A stretch of DNA of 64,000 bases from Gorsachius magnificus (lineage: Eukaryota > Chordata > Aves > Pelecaniformes > Ardeidae), in contig CM067081.1 in assembly GCA_034008185.1 (NCBI GenBank), forward strand, positions 186,455,510 to 186,519,509, in the 5' to 3' direction. The notes under the pieces are model-generated. The model did not search any database, was not told where the DNA came from, and worked only from the letters and a program-made list of their open reading frames with translations. The stretch's first letter is position 1. Each line of letters opens with the position of its first letter. Shown here one piece after another: positions 19,901-33,000 of the stretch. A program made the position numbers and the translations under genes.

Positions 19901-22289
19901 CTTGCTTTGCAAGGCCCTATCAATTTATTTTAGTCTGTGCATACGAAACATGTTTTGCAACCCAATGACATTTTGTGAAATGGGACAAACCATTTCAGTG
20001 CAAACTAGTTTCCTCCTGTCTTTCCCCATATCCTGTTGAGTTAGCCAAGCACACAGCATGGTGTTTTGTACTGGTTTTCTGCTTTAATTCTGTGGGAGGA
20101 CAAATGATAGCCCTAGACAGGTGCTGACAGATGATATCTTACATAAAATCTGCTGATATAAGTTTAACCTACAAATGTTTTTGGAAGAAAAAAAAGAAAA
20201 TTGACCTGACTGAATTTATGTCTGATCAGCACTTTGCATGATAACCTTGAAGTTTAAAAATAAAACCAAATGTCCAACCTACCCCTCCCCCCAACCCAAA
20301 CCAAAACCCCCCAGCTTGGTAAGTGTGTAGACTAACTTGAGCAGTGTAGCTTTTTCTCTTATAAAATTCCTTCTGTGTTGAGGAAAACAGAACTTTTAAC
20401 ACACGATAAATAAACAGAATTCTGTAAGGGATACTGTAAGGAGGTCGCAGGAGCACTTGGACCTCTGCAGTTAGTGTTGTGCTTGCTTAAGAACAATGAT
20501 TTATTTCAACTTATGGGCATCTAATGGAAGCAACATATGGCACTTCATGAAGTTATCCCCTTGTCAGCTGAGTTTTGTTAACTGTTTTAAAGTACTGTCT
20601 TACGTCTGCCCAGATCCAAGGTATTTGGATCAACTTTCACGTCCTTCATTGGCGAGGAGAATGCAAGTAGTCATCGTGAGTTATCGCTGCTTAGACACAC
20701 AGTAACTATTAGATGCTCATAATTTGGTCATGCACTTGAGCCCTGACCTGAGTTACCCATGGTTACATAAATAATCTGAGATAGAGGCATGAGGAGAGGC
20801 CAGATTTCTTGGCTCCTGATCTTGTACCCTTATCAAGAGGTTATTCTGGCTCCACTCAGTCAGGTCCTGCCTGAATCAGTCATATTAACATGGCTGCGTT
20901 ACAAAGCACATCCTGTGTATGCAGTGCTTCTATTGAAACATCTTTCTGTTGTGATGAAGGTGGACCAGGAACTGCCCCTGTTTTATGTTGATAATGTATT
21001 TTTTTCAAAGGTGGATCTTTAGCGGAGAAGACCTAGGTGGTTATTTTCACATCTGTGGATTTACCAGTAGTCCAATCGGTCTGTGTATTAAAAATTATGT
21101 GGGTGGGAAAAAACGTAAGTGCAACAAGACTGTACATTTGACAAAGGGTGGATCCTGCTGTAAAGAATGGCTAAGCATGGAGAATAAGCAGTTTGTTTCG
21201 GAGCCTCACAGCTGCCCAATAAGCGGTCTCAATGTGCCAAGGAGAGTACATTTGAAAGGGAATATGACTACATTATTGTATTTACATGCTGCAGGAATCA
21301 TGTGGATACACATTATTTATGCCTGTATGTACCATTTCCAGTAGGTGGCTGGCTGTCACTTCACACTGACTTAAGTACTATAAAATAACAGCTGTCACAC
21401 CTCATGAGGACCACAGTCTATTCTAACAATGTCATAAATCTGTTGACTTGCTGTCCATGAAGCCTAAGGACCACAGAAATGCTGCATCACACAGCAGTAC
21501 TTCCCTATGAAATAAACAAGCAATCTGGTAGTGCATTTTTGTAAGCCATACAATTCTTTTCAAGGCAAATAAATACACAAATTAGGTTCAGAAAATATAT
21601 TAGTCACCTAACACATTCTAGAAATACAGGTTTGTTTCCTCTGAATGTCCTCGAAGCTTTTTATTCCATTTCAAATCTCAAAAACCAGCAAGCAAACACA
21701 TACCCAAAGTGGTGAGTGGGAGATTATTCTGCCTTGGAAAGGTCTTTTTTTCTTCAGAAATCCATTGACATGCTGATCTTCATGTAGAGATTATGTTTCT
21801 TCTTGCTGCAACTGTTATAAAGAACTGTTGTAAGGGGGGGGGGGGGCGCAGGAGAAGCCTCCAAAATTTCGTTGCATAAAAAATGTGAATGAACAGCTGT
21901 ACGAGTGATCACTTCACAGTTATTTCTTTTATATTAGCAATATCACAGAATATTGTAACTTCCTGTGAATATAGCGGTGTCCTAGGGAACAAAATCTGTT
22001 CTATTTGCTCAACTGATCTGTAGAGCTCTATGAAGCAGAAGTGGACATAAACCAATATTAAAACCCTGAAAGAGTAAAGAATATTTGCTGTTTGAGGCAC
22101 ATATAATTGTGGAAAAATTATTTGAGTTGGGTATTGTCGCTGTACAGGGTTCTCAAGTGTATCTTTTATAATACACTGAAACTAATAACATCAGTGATGC
22201 TGTCAGATTTATCTTGTATTTACTACATGGCAAGTAATTCTGATGCTTCACTTTCTATGACTGTTTTTGAGAAACTTTTGAGAAGCCTG
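19901..22289. other. Intergenic, no gene recognised
   Basis: AT-rich sequence between the long CR1 and an old CR1 relic. It includes a C/A-rich patch (20280-20313) and a G13 run (21834-21846). The open frame at 20985-21344 is unrecognised and has no exon-like context. Confidence 0.6.
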
Positions 22290-22922
22290 GATGACTGAAC
22301 AATGAAGTGGCAAATGGAATTCAAAATAGACAAATTTAAAGTGATGTTCATGGGGTAAAATGAAAAACAATGGGCCTAGCTTTGACTGTTACCATTAACA
22401 AGTTCTTGTAGTTATTGTAGTTCAGGTCCAGAAAAACATCATCTCTCTGCTTTGGAGCAATGAACAAAGCAAAACAGATTTAGAAAGGAGTATACAGGAA
22501 AGAACACACAGTTACATCTCCACATAAATGCATGGTTTCCTACCCCTTGACTACTGTGATCAGTTCTGATCCTCTTGATATCAAGACACTCTTAGCACTG
22601 GAAGGGATTTGGAAAATGACAGTAAGGACTGACTGAGCAGACTAGCGTGCTGCAGCCCTGAGAAGTGGTGGCTACTGGGGGATACACAGAGGCCTACAGA
22701 ATCATCAGTGGTAATGAGATAGTGGGTAGGGATTGACTGTTCACTGTCTTGTGGGCTACAAGGACCAGTCTGTTCCAGGAAAATAAAGAAAATAAACAGT
22801 TCTTCATGCAAGAGAGAGTAGTTGTTTAGAACTTGTAAAAGAATAGGGTGGTGACAAGACTATGAGACAGATTCAAGGTGAAACTGGGCAAATCTTGGAA
22901 GAGTTTTCTGTTGGGGCTTAAC

Positions 22923-22934
22923 AAACAGATAAAC
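22923..22934 (+). repeat. Target-site duplication, left copy
   Basis: AAACAGATAAAC directly before the first base of the young CR1. It is identical to 23872-23883. Confidence 0.85.
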
Positions 22935-23871
22935 ATCAATGACTTAGTGAGATTGAATGCACCCTCAGCAAGTTTGCGGATGACACCAAACTGAGTGGTG
23001 CGGTTGACACACCAGAAGGATGGGATGTCATCCAGAGAGACCTGGACAGGCTGGAGAGGTGGGCCTGTGTGAACCTCATGAGGTTCAACAAGGCCAAGTG
23101 CAAGGTCCTGCACCTGGGTCGGGGTAACCCCCAGTATCAGTACAGGCTGGGGGAAGAAAGGATCGAGAGCAGCCCTGCCGAGAGGGACTAGGGTGTGCTG
23201 GTGGATGAAAAGCTGGACATGAGCCGGCAATGTGCGCTGGCAGCCCAGAAGGCCAACCATATTCTGGGCTGCATCAGGAGAAGCGTGGCCAGCAGGTCGA
23301 GGGAGGTGATTCTGCCCCTCTACTCTGCTCTGGTGAGACCTCACCTGGAGTACTGCGTCCAGCTCTGGAGCCCTCAGCACAAGAAGGACATGGAACTGTT
23401 GGAGCGGGTCCAGAGGAGGGCTACTAAAATGATCCGAGGGCTGGAGCACCACTCTTATGAGGACAGGCTGAGGGAGTTGGGCTTGTTCAGCCTGGAGAAG
23501 AGAAGGCTGCGGGGAGACCTGATTGCAGCCTTTCAGTACCTAAAGGGGGCCTATAGGAAAGATGGGGAAAATCTTTTTAGTAGGGCCAGCTGTGACAGGA
23601 CAAGGGGTAATGGCTTTAAACTAAAACAGGGTAGATTTAGACTGGATATAAGGAGGAAATTCTTTACAACGAGGGTGGTGAAACACTAGAACAGGTTGCC
23701 CAGAGAGGTGGTGGAGGCCCCATCCCTGGGAACATTCAAGGCCAGGTTGGATGGGGCTCTGAGCAACCTGATCTAGTTAGCGGTGTCCCTGCTCACTGCA
23801 GGGGGGTTGGACTAGATGACCTCTAGGGGTCCCTTCCAACCCAAAACATTCTACGATTCTATGATTCTATG
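22935..23871 (+). mobile_element. Young 5'-truncated CR1 with a 12-bp target-site duplication
   Basis: The element starts abruptly inside ORF2 at ATCAATGAC and ends ATTCTATGATTCTATG. It keeps the FADDTK box and about 300 codons of the RT C-terminus, with only two in-frame stops (23188-23190 and 23687-23689) once read in one frame, so it is much less decayed than its neighbours. It is flanked by identical copies of AAACAGATAAAC (22923-22934 and 23872-23883). The host sequence is an older LINE, making this a nested insertion. Confidence 0.93.
23195..23686 (+). pseudogene. CR1 ORF2 C-terminal fragment
   Basis: An open stretch from LDMSRQCA through [17 protein letters not shown], the YCVQLWSP segment and [12 protein letters not shown] to the stop at 23687. 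It is the RT C-terminal region of the truncated CR1 and has no start of its own. Confidence 0.85.
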
Positions 23872-23883
23872 AAACAGATAAAC
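23872..23883 (+). repeat. Target-site duplication, right copy
   Basis: AAACAGATAAAC directly after the CR1 terminal repeat. Confidence 0.85.
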
Positions 23884-24085
23884 CTCTTCAAGCTCAAGAA
23901 ATCCCTGAGCAGAAAATATTTGGAGATGGGGGCAGCAGAAGGGAAGAACACTAAATGTGCTTACCCTGCGCTAACCTTCCTAGGTGTTCGCTTTTTGGAA
24001 CGATTGGAGACAGAGTACGGGACTTGAAGGACCTTTGCTTTGAGCTAGTGCAGCCATTCAGATGTTTTGATATTCTTAAAATCCC

Positions 24086-27000
24086 ATACTGTATTTAAGT
24101 TTGTTAATCGTTCTGTTGATTTTTGTGATCGCCTTCCAGCTTGTTAGTATGCCTTTTTCTAGCAAGTGTAGTCTTGCAGGTGCATTCCTGCTCAGCTTGA
24201 TGTGATGTTCTTTTGTGCAGGTACAGTTCTAAAAGTAATTTGTTACAGCCTCATCATATGAATTCAGGTTTCAGTTCTGTCTTCTGTCACTCCTAATTCT
24301 CTGTCAGTACTGCAGTTTTTCAGGGCAAATCGCGACTGCACACTTAATGTTAATTTTCATTAGAAGAAAGAACTTTAGTATTGTTCTCTTTTTCCCCCAT
24401 ATTGGTCATTTTTTATGACCTCGACTACTATGCCTGCTCTTCTGAGAGCTAGATTATAAAATCAATGGCTAACCATAAGACACACAATCTGAATTATACA
24501 CATGAGAATTAAAGAGCGAATTAAGGAATTACATCAGGATAAAAGAAAGGCAGATATATTTAGAGGAACAGCATAAGAAATTGAGCCTTATTTGCATTCC
24601 TCATCTTTTTTTACAGTTTTCTATGAAAATGTATACGCAGGAGTATGGAAATTCTGGAACAGAGTTTTGTTATATATCACGTGCCAATTTGACACCCAGT
24701 CCCGACTTGTGGAGTTAGGTTGTCATTGAGAAGGTTTGGTCAATGGACTATTACTTACCTAAAACAACTTCAGCTAATTTGCAGAGGCCAGCAATTAAGA
24801 TGAACTGCATCTTCCTCAGTTAGTTAACGTAGTAGACATTTTCAGAAGTCTTTATCATACGTATCTTTTAGAATTACATACATATTACATTCGCCCTAAA
24901 AAGCCACATATATGGATAAAAAAAGCTGCTCAGAAAAGATACCCTGGATTCAGATCCCCCTTTGTAAATGATCTTCTCTTCTATTTCCTTAGATTTATAA
25001 AGCCTGAGGGTTCTTCAGGGACATCTGAGATTGTCCTCTCTCTTTTATATGCTCTTATACAAACTCATATACAGACGTGCATATGCACACAGGGTACCGT
25101 GTGCTGCTGCACGGCTGCTCTGGGGCTTTCTAGTTACTGTGCAACACTGTCCTCTCTGAGTCTACACCTCTGAGATGCAGAACTGTAAGCACAGGTACAG
25201 CCACGCATAGCCGTGAGATGTGTGGACTGCAGTCAGATCAAAGGGTCTCCTGTCCTCCTTGCTGTCCAAAATTAGTGTTTATTTTGAGAGAGCAGCAGAG
25301 CAACGGTGGACTGAGTTCCCAGAGATGTGGGTATGTCCTAACCTGGGAATGCTGAAACAAGGGTGGAGAAATCCCAGCTCCCAGTGCAATAATGCTGTGT
25401 CAGGAAGAATTTCTGACAACAGATTTTTCCCCTCAAGTTTCAGTTATTTATCACAAGCTGCAATCCTAAGAAGTTAATCCTCTAGGCATAGGAGGGAAGT
25501 AAATGTTTACCAGCCCTGTAGCTAATGATGTACTGAAAGGGCTCAGAATATTTTTACTCATCACAGAATAGCACAGTGACCAAAGTACAGGCCTGGAAGA
25601 CAGACAGCAAACTTTGCTTTAGATACACAGCCAGCTCCAAGGGAGGCATTCTTTGGAAGTTCATTCAGGGTTGCCATTGCCTGCACTTTACTGTCTCTTA
25701 AAAAAGAGTCTCAACCTCAAAGTCATCATCTGGACTAGGGGAGGAATCAACAATGGCTTCTAGAGGGGTTCCCTAGCAGGGATTAAGAGGTTTGCTGGAA
25801 ATAGTGGTGGCCACCAGTCTCTGCATGCTGGGGGTCAACTCTTCAACTCTACTTATCCTTGAGTCTGGAACTATTTACAAGAATGAGCAAGAGAGATGAC
25901 TGAGAAACAAAACTAGGCAAGGATCCAGTGACTCGTGGTGACTTCTATTTCTTCTGGTTACTCAGAACAAGACTGGTAGAATTGAAGAAAAGCCCTGCAG
26001 TGTTGGTCATAGCACTATAAGTAACTGTGGGAGTCTGGCAACTCTTCAATTAGAGTGAAGAAATGGATGATGGTTGCCTTGACTTGTTTTAGTTTAACAG
26101 ACAGAGGAAGCTTTCCATGAAAAGATTTCTATGATCTAATTGTACTTTCCTTGAAAAAAGGGTACATGAGTAATTCCATCTACTGGAGGATTTAAATACA
26201 ATGAATGACTTATATGAGAGTTTGGGCAGTTCAGGGCCTTTTCTCAAAGGCATTGTAAATTAGCCAGAGTTACTTCTGTGTAAAGTATGGTGGAGAACTC
26301 TCAGGTCACTGCAGGGTGATGGAGCCAGAAGATTTGTAAGTCACAGGGAGCAAGGTTGGGAGCTGATAAATCAGCTGAATATCATAGTCAACCTCTGGCT
26401 CATCAACAGGACTGTATACATCTATGGACGCTGTAATTCTCTGGAAATGCAGGCAGGTGATTACAAGTATCTCGTTACAGTAAGGTTTTAGGAGAATGCA
26501 TCTGTAAAAGAAGATGAAAAATTGAGGTGAGAGTGGCAGTAAATGTGATGAGGAGGGGCTAGAGCCTAACATCACGTCCTCTCTGAATACAAACTGTGCA
26601 GGGCAGAGTCTGCGTTCTACCTGTACTTGCTGGTATCTCTCAGATTAACTAATAGTTAAACCACCTCCTTGGCACCATGCTTTCCTCCTTGGATGGCAAC
26701 AAAAGCAATTTTGTCTCCTTTCTGATTGTCTTTTAACGAAAAAAGAAACATACTTTTTAGGCAGTACAGCTCATGTGGGGTCCACCTAAATAGCAGTAGG
26801 GGCAGGAACCCTTGTCTAGAGGCAGGTTCACTCCAGTAGCACTGTTGCTGGGCTTACTTCCAGAACTCCTGAGCAGAGAAGACTGCTCTCAGGTGCCCTC
26901 ATCTGGCTGTTAAAGGTGTGCAGATGTCCTTCGTCATCTATTGTCTTCCTCAAAGAGCCAGCAAACCCAGCCAATTCCAGCCCGAATGCTTTCCTTGACA

Positions 27001-30000
27001 GTGGACCCTCAGGGTGCGAGGTGTTGTATGTGAGTATACAGCTGGCTAGGAGGAGATATGGAAAATTCCCATGGAGAAAAATTTTTCAAAAGGTCATGTC
27101 TTTTCAAAGAACTGGTTTATCTGTTTTAAAGAGATCTGTGTGAAATAAAAAGGAAGATTGTTTAATTCATAGTTTTATTATAAACAAATGCTTTTCCTGA
27201 GGGAGGTAGATTTCCTTCTGTAAAAATTAATAGCTTTCCTTAGCACTCCAACAATGAAAGAAGAATTATCCTCAGTGCTTCCAGATTTACACTCTGGCCT
27301 AATGAGAGATTAAATCTAGATTCTCAGCATATTTTCATGCATAACTTTGCCCCTAGTAGCTTGCCAATCCTGTTCTAAACGAAGGACCATTTGGATGAAT
27401 CAAGTTGTTTGCTAAGGCTGTAACCTAGGAACGGATCCAAAACAAGGAGGTGGTCCAAACACTCCTGAACTTTCAGGCAAGACAAATTTCAAAACTTTCT
27501 GGAATCAAGGGTATGATCTGGCAGCCGATGGGAATAGCAACCGAGCATTCAGCAGCAAACTCTTCAAACATCTCAAGCACAGCTTTACTGCCAGCTCTTT
27601 TTATCAACTTCAGAGGTATGATACCTTCGGAAAACAAGGGGCCATACATGGATTTAAAATGCTGAAAGGTAACATTGAAAAAATGGATTTCTTCCCGGTC
27701 CTACACTGCAGCTTCATGCGCACACAGAACATACATCTGTGCATCTGCACAGGCTTCAGCATCATCCTCAGAATATGAAGACCCTCAGTCTGAACTGCGC
27801 CAGCACTGCCTTGAGGGACATCCAAGGAGATGGGCTAGAAACAGAGGTGCACTGTTTTTCTGCTCCTGGCTTCTGGAGATCAGCCAGACCTTGGCATGCT
27901 TGAAAGCAACTAGGGAAAACAAAACAAAACAAAAAGCAGGTCAATGTAACATTGCTGAGAGCCTGGCACAGGCCATTTATCGTCTGAATTAACCTTTCAC
28001 ACCATTTTTTGATAAAGTTGCTGTTGCCCTACTGAGACAGCATCATTTTTTCTCTCCTCTGTGAGGAGAATCTGGGACCAAATGTTTGCTGAGGCCACGC
28101 CAAAAACAAAGAGGAGGGAAAACAAGAATGTATTCCTGGAGGGCAAGGTAAGAGTCAAGCTGGGGCATCCTGCCTCTGAAAGACTTAAGGCACAAGCTGC
28201 TGCAGTGAGGAATAAACCTGGCATGCCTTTGGGTACTGATAGCCGACTCTGTCTGCGTTTTGTTCTTTTCTGTCTGTGGCAGCTAAAATCAACATGGCGT
28301 AGGAGAGGCAATGAAGCAGGAGCTTAGCTAATTACCGAGTCTCTGCTGACGAAACCCGCATTAGTTTGTCTAACGCCACACACTCCGTAGCGGAGTTCTG
28401 CTGAAAAATGTGAACTGCCAGAAGCTCTCTTCTCTTACATTAGTGAAGAGGAGTTTATTGATTTATCTGTATTAAACTGGAGGAGGAATGGGAGACAGAG
28501 GTGGGTGAGACTCTGCTTTCTTGTCTCCAGACACAGTTACATTGGCAGAAGAATATCAGCTTCCAAAGTGAAAGTTGAAAACTGAAGGAGGATAAAAATC
28601 AAAACACACAGCATTTGCTATTGAGATTTTTAGGATAAAAAATACCACATTTTGTTACAGATGGAATGGGCACTTTTAGGTCTCATATATGGTCTCAGTG
28701 TCGCTATCCAGTTACTACTTATACAATTTAAAATCAGGACACAATGTTTTGCAAAAAGTCTGAAAAGCTGAAACTCCAGGAAAGCAGCATTTTTAACGTT
28801 TCACCACTGGATGGAGACAGCACTCTAAAACTTGTGAGTTATTGCTAATGGGGCTGCAATGAAATCCTTTGTGATAAAGAGATTGAATATATTAGTAGAT
28901 ACTGCAGCAACAAACAGTGGAACACAAGCTAGATTTATGACAGAAAATGTATTGAAAGAACATCCTTTAGATTTGTGCTTGACCTATTTTTACGGTGAGA
29001 AGAGATTTAGTTTAAAAAAAATTAATTCCACTTCTCTCTACATACACACAAAGCTGCGATGACACAGACCAGCAAGAAACAAGGGAAGATAAAGTGAAGC
29101 TTTCTAGGATCCTCTTTATCTTTTCCCAGGTGACAATGTATTTTTCCTGACAGGAGGATCCTTCAGCTTTGTGGATCTGGCCTTGAGGGCTCGATGCTGC
29201 TGTTAGCAGCTGAGCTTGCGGTGGGTGTCTTGTTTGCAGTGGAGATGCTTTCCTCACTCAAGGACAACGAGAGGGAAGTCACTGGGTGGGAAGCGGCAGC
29301 AGAAGCAATTCCCACCAGCCTGCGGGTTGGTAGGAAGAACTTCAGAGACCACTGCAGTTCAGGGGCGAGAGTACGGATGGGGGAGACCCTGCCCTGTTGG
29401 GGTTCATTTCTCTCCTCACATACATTAAGCATTTTGACACATTTTCTTCCCTCTTTGCACATGTGTATATGTAAGTACGTGAGAGAGGGAAGGCCTGCGG
29501 TAGTTTTTAGCCCAGTCTCTCATATAATCACACTGTGCTTCTCTGTTGCCAGCAATAACTTTTTAATTTGTTGGATGAATTAAAGATGAATTAAATGAAT
29601 TCAAAGATAATTATGTTCTTATAAATTTTGTGGAAATAGGCAGCCAGACAGATTGAAGACTCTTGAAGTGCCCTGACTAAAGGACAGGGTGAAGCGTGAA
29701 CTCACACATTAGAAAACCCACTCTGGAGAGAGCTCTTACCAGTGCCCCTTCCCTGGGAGAAGCTTTAATCAGAATTTGCAATCAACCACAAGATAAAAAA
29801 CCGTAGGCAACCTGGCTTCATCAGTTCAACGAGCACTAGAACTTTCTCTTCGCTGCAACAAACAGAAAAGTTGACCTACTCCATTACCATCTCTCCTCTG
29901 CCTCCAGGTCACAGAGTCTGCACAGACTTTAAAAGCTGATAATTTTCACAAATAAAAGCAGAAAGAAAGAAAATAATATCCACTGAGGCTGATTTTTCAT

Positions 30001-33000
30001 GTATCTGCTTGTTATATTCAGGAGATGTAGTTTCAGACAGCTCTGACATTGCATAGTGGTTAGTGGAGTGAAGCTCTTTGGGGAAAGGGCATGGGGAAGG
30101 GAGGTGGAGTGTGTGGCAGCCGCTGATGTATGCCTGTCACTTTTGTTCCCCAAATACAATATATGTTGGGTCAGTTATATGACGATTTACATGAAAATGT
30201 CTTCATTTTCTCTGAAATCAAGGTTTCAAGTGTAATTCCTTTGCCTGTAGCCAAGTTTGATATCGACCTTCAAGGCCAGATCCTTAAAGGTATGTAGGTG
30301 TCCTACTCCTGGGTGAATTCTCTGCCTAACTTCACCATGAAGGATTCCCAGGGAGGTCTGGTGCGGAGATGAGAAAGCTGATCAGTTTGACAAACAGAGT
30401 CCTAAACTACTACAGAGGAAGGCACAGACAGTGTTTAGGCATGAGGGAGAGCTGACCTTCTGCAGGATTTGCTCGCAGTCACAGACAGATGTTTGCAAGC
30501 ATGTGCCTTGTTATTTACTTATTTGACTACTCAGCTATTGGATATGTACCCACCTCATCTGTTGTTCATCTGGTATGCTGGTGTTTGCAGAAAGAGGTGG
30601 ATACAGAAAGTCTCGAAAGCTAGCTTTCCCTCACTATGTTGTGGGAGCACTCTGACTTGCAGAAGGCTTAGATTAAAGGCAACCAGACTCAGTTTTCCTC
30701 CCCACCATCCTTTTTCCTGTTTTAAGGAAAGCCCTGGTATGGGAGCTGCTCAGGGAGGGAATATGCTATATGGCCAGTCAGTGTGAAATTATGGACTGTG
30801 GCTTTGGTCAGGGGTAACAGACTTCGTTTCAGAGGAGAAGCCCTCTGAGGAAAGAAATATGTCAAAAGCCAAAACCTGCTCAAGGTGCTTGACATGGGAG
30901 CAGGAAGATTTAGTGGATGGAATTAAGAGGCTAGATTAAGACATGAGAAATGGAAGGAGAGGCAGGCCAGGAACATCAGGAGTACGTGCTTATAGTGGTG
31001 ATGAGCATAGATGTGCTGTAGACACATTAGAAAAATTATGTGCAGGACTGGTAGAGGTAATAGCAAAGCCAGGGCTCTGAGCAGTGAACAGCAGCACAGG
31101 CTCAGCCCTTGGTGATGGTGAGACATGACCTGCAAAATAGTTTAGGAGCTTGCTGGTGATCAGCCATGACAATTAGCATGGATTTGAATGTTCAGCATGT
31201 CTTATTCCTAATCCCTCCTTCCCGCTCCCATATTGCCTCTGTGGTTATTTTATGGGTATGTGTGACTTGACCAACCAACCTATCAGTGCCTTGTTGTACT
31301 CTGCTTCACGCAGCAACTTGCGGCTCCATAGGCACCACGTAGGGTGCCACAGACTGGTCAAACGTGCTGGTTTTGCTGCGCAGGCTTTGAGGTGACTGTG
31401 GGACAACGTCCTGGCATCTCTCTGAGTGTGCACTCCACCATCACTCCCCAAGTGCCAAAGGCAGAGCTGAATGTTCTCTCAGTTCTTTGCTGTTGGATGT
31501 CCCTTCACGCCAGGCAAGCATCACAAACCTTCACGCTGACAACTGGCTTTGCAACTGGTTAGCCAGAGCCAAGTAATACTCTGGGCTAACCAATCTGTGT
31601 AGAGGAGAGCATGTACTTACATACAGGTATGCTTTCTTTGCTGATCTATCCCTGTACTGTAGCACTGGTACAAGTGCCACATAAAGGCTTACGAAAGTTT
31701 CCCTCCTCATAAGAAAGATCAGAGGCCATGTCTATAGAACAGTGGTAACTTGCCATGCACTGCTTTTTCTCCTGATATAAAAATGCTAGCAGATGCTTGA
31801 GGAGAAGGAAGAATTTGTCACCGGCATCGTAATCTCCTAACGTATAATGTGGGATTTCAAATCAATCATATCTGGATCCTCCTCAGCTTCTGCTTCCTCC
31901 AGCCTGGCCCAGATCCATCCGTCGTGAAAAGCTTCCCAGTCTCACCAAATGACTACTCCACATCATTAATCACTCAGGCCACAGCAACAAAGATTTCTGC
32001 CAGATCCACGGTTGTCCCGTACCTTCCAAACAGTCTCAGCCAGGCAGCGTGCCAGACTGATTAAGAGGCTTGCTATGGCAAACAGGAAAATCTGTTAGTG
32101 CTAAGGAAAAAAAAAAAATCCCACAAAAAAGGGACAACAATTTTTCACATGGAAAGCTAACTACAGGTTTTCTTAAAGCCTAGGGTGCATTCACACATAT
32201 GGACAGCTAGAATATCGTGAGTTTGCAGACAATACTATAGCATACGAACATCTACCAAAGCAGTCATACCAGTTACTCCCAACTGCCTTTTCTGTTCATA
32301 TCCTCTGTTGGACCTAGCTACTTAAGCCCAGTTTTCCTCTCAGCAGTGGGAAGGGAGAGAGGGAGACCCAGTAATATCTAATAAATTACTGCTTAAAGCA
32401 TGCCCTACTGATGGGTAGGTCCTACTGATGACATCCAGGGATTTTATCTTACTTAAAGGCCCTCCTGATTTGCCTTGCACTGGATCTTCAGGTAATTTAT
32501 TAGGCAAAGTTATCACTCCAATGGTTTTCTGTATGATGAATGATGAAAACATAGGCTTCAATGTGCCTAGTGGCTTGTGTGACAGCAGGACACAGTTCTT
32601 CAGAACCTCCATGATGCAGTAACAGTGAATCTGGATGCCCAAAGAGTAAGGACCCTATGCAAATATCTCTGAGAATCCGGTTTTACTACACAAGGGGTGA
32701 ATATATGGGTTTGTTTCAATTTGAAAGAGGAATATAGTTTTGATGCACTTGTCAAACTTTTACTCTCCTGACTGGGTTGCAGAGCCATCCCAAAGCTTAA
32801 GTAACAAATTTTGGGTTGAGCATGAACCTCCAAAGTGAGATAGTCATTGTCCCTTGAATTGGCCCTAGATACTGGAGAGTCTCAAACTACCAAACTATTT
32901 TTCCTAAACCCACTTTTTCTCTGAGTTGGGAGCTTTGCAAGAAAATATAATTCAATTTTACCGGAATTTTGTGTGAACAGTTTATCTTAAAAAAAGTTGG

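Larger units (their letters stand above)
22290..24085 (+). mobile_element. Ancient CR1/L3-like LINE relic, interrupted by a younger CR1
   Basis: Parts before (22290-22934) and after (23872-24085) the young CR1 read as one decayed LINE on the + strand. Near 22301-22356 the translation MKWQMEFKIDKFKVMFMG matches the CR1 RT C-terminal segment (W..KFN.DKCKV). Near 22553-22612, CTACTGTGATCAGTTCTGATC and following codons match the YC.QFWSP...LE region. After the insertion, GGAGACAGAGTACGGGACTTG and GGACCTTTGCTTTGA resemble the 3' end of older CR1/L3-type elements. Frames are heavily broken. Subfamily not assigned. Confidence 0.65.

Noticed and set aside
22826..23452. 208-codon frame on the minus strand
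   Set aside because: Antisense shadow of the truncated CR1.
29194..29583. 129-codon frame beginning with a hydrophobic segment
   Set aside because: It resembles a signal peptide by chance. There is no recognisable domain, no splice context and no neighbouring exon.
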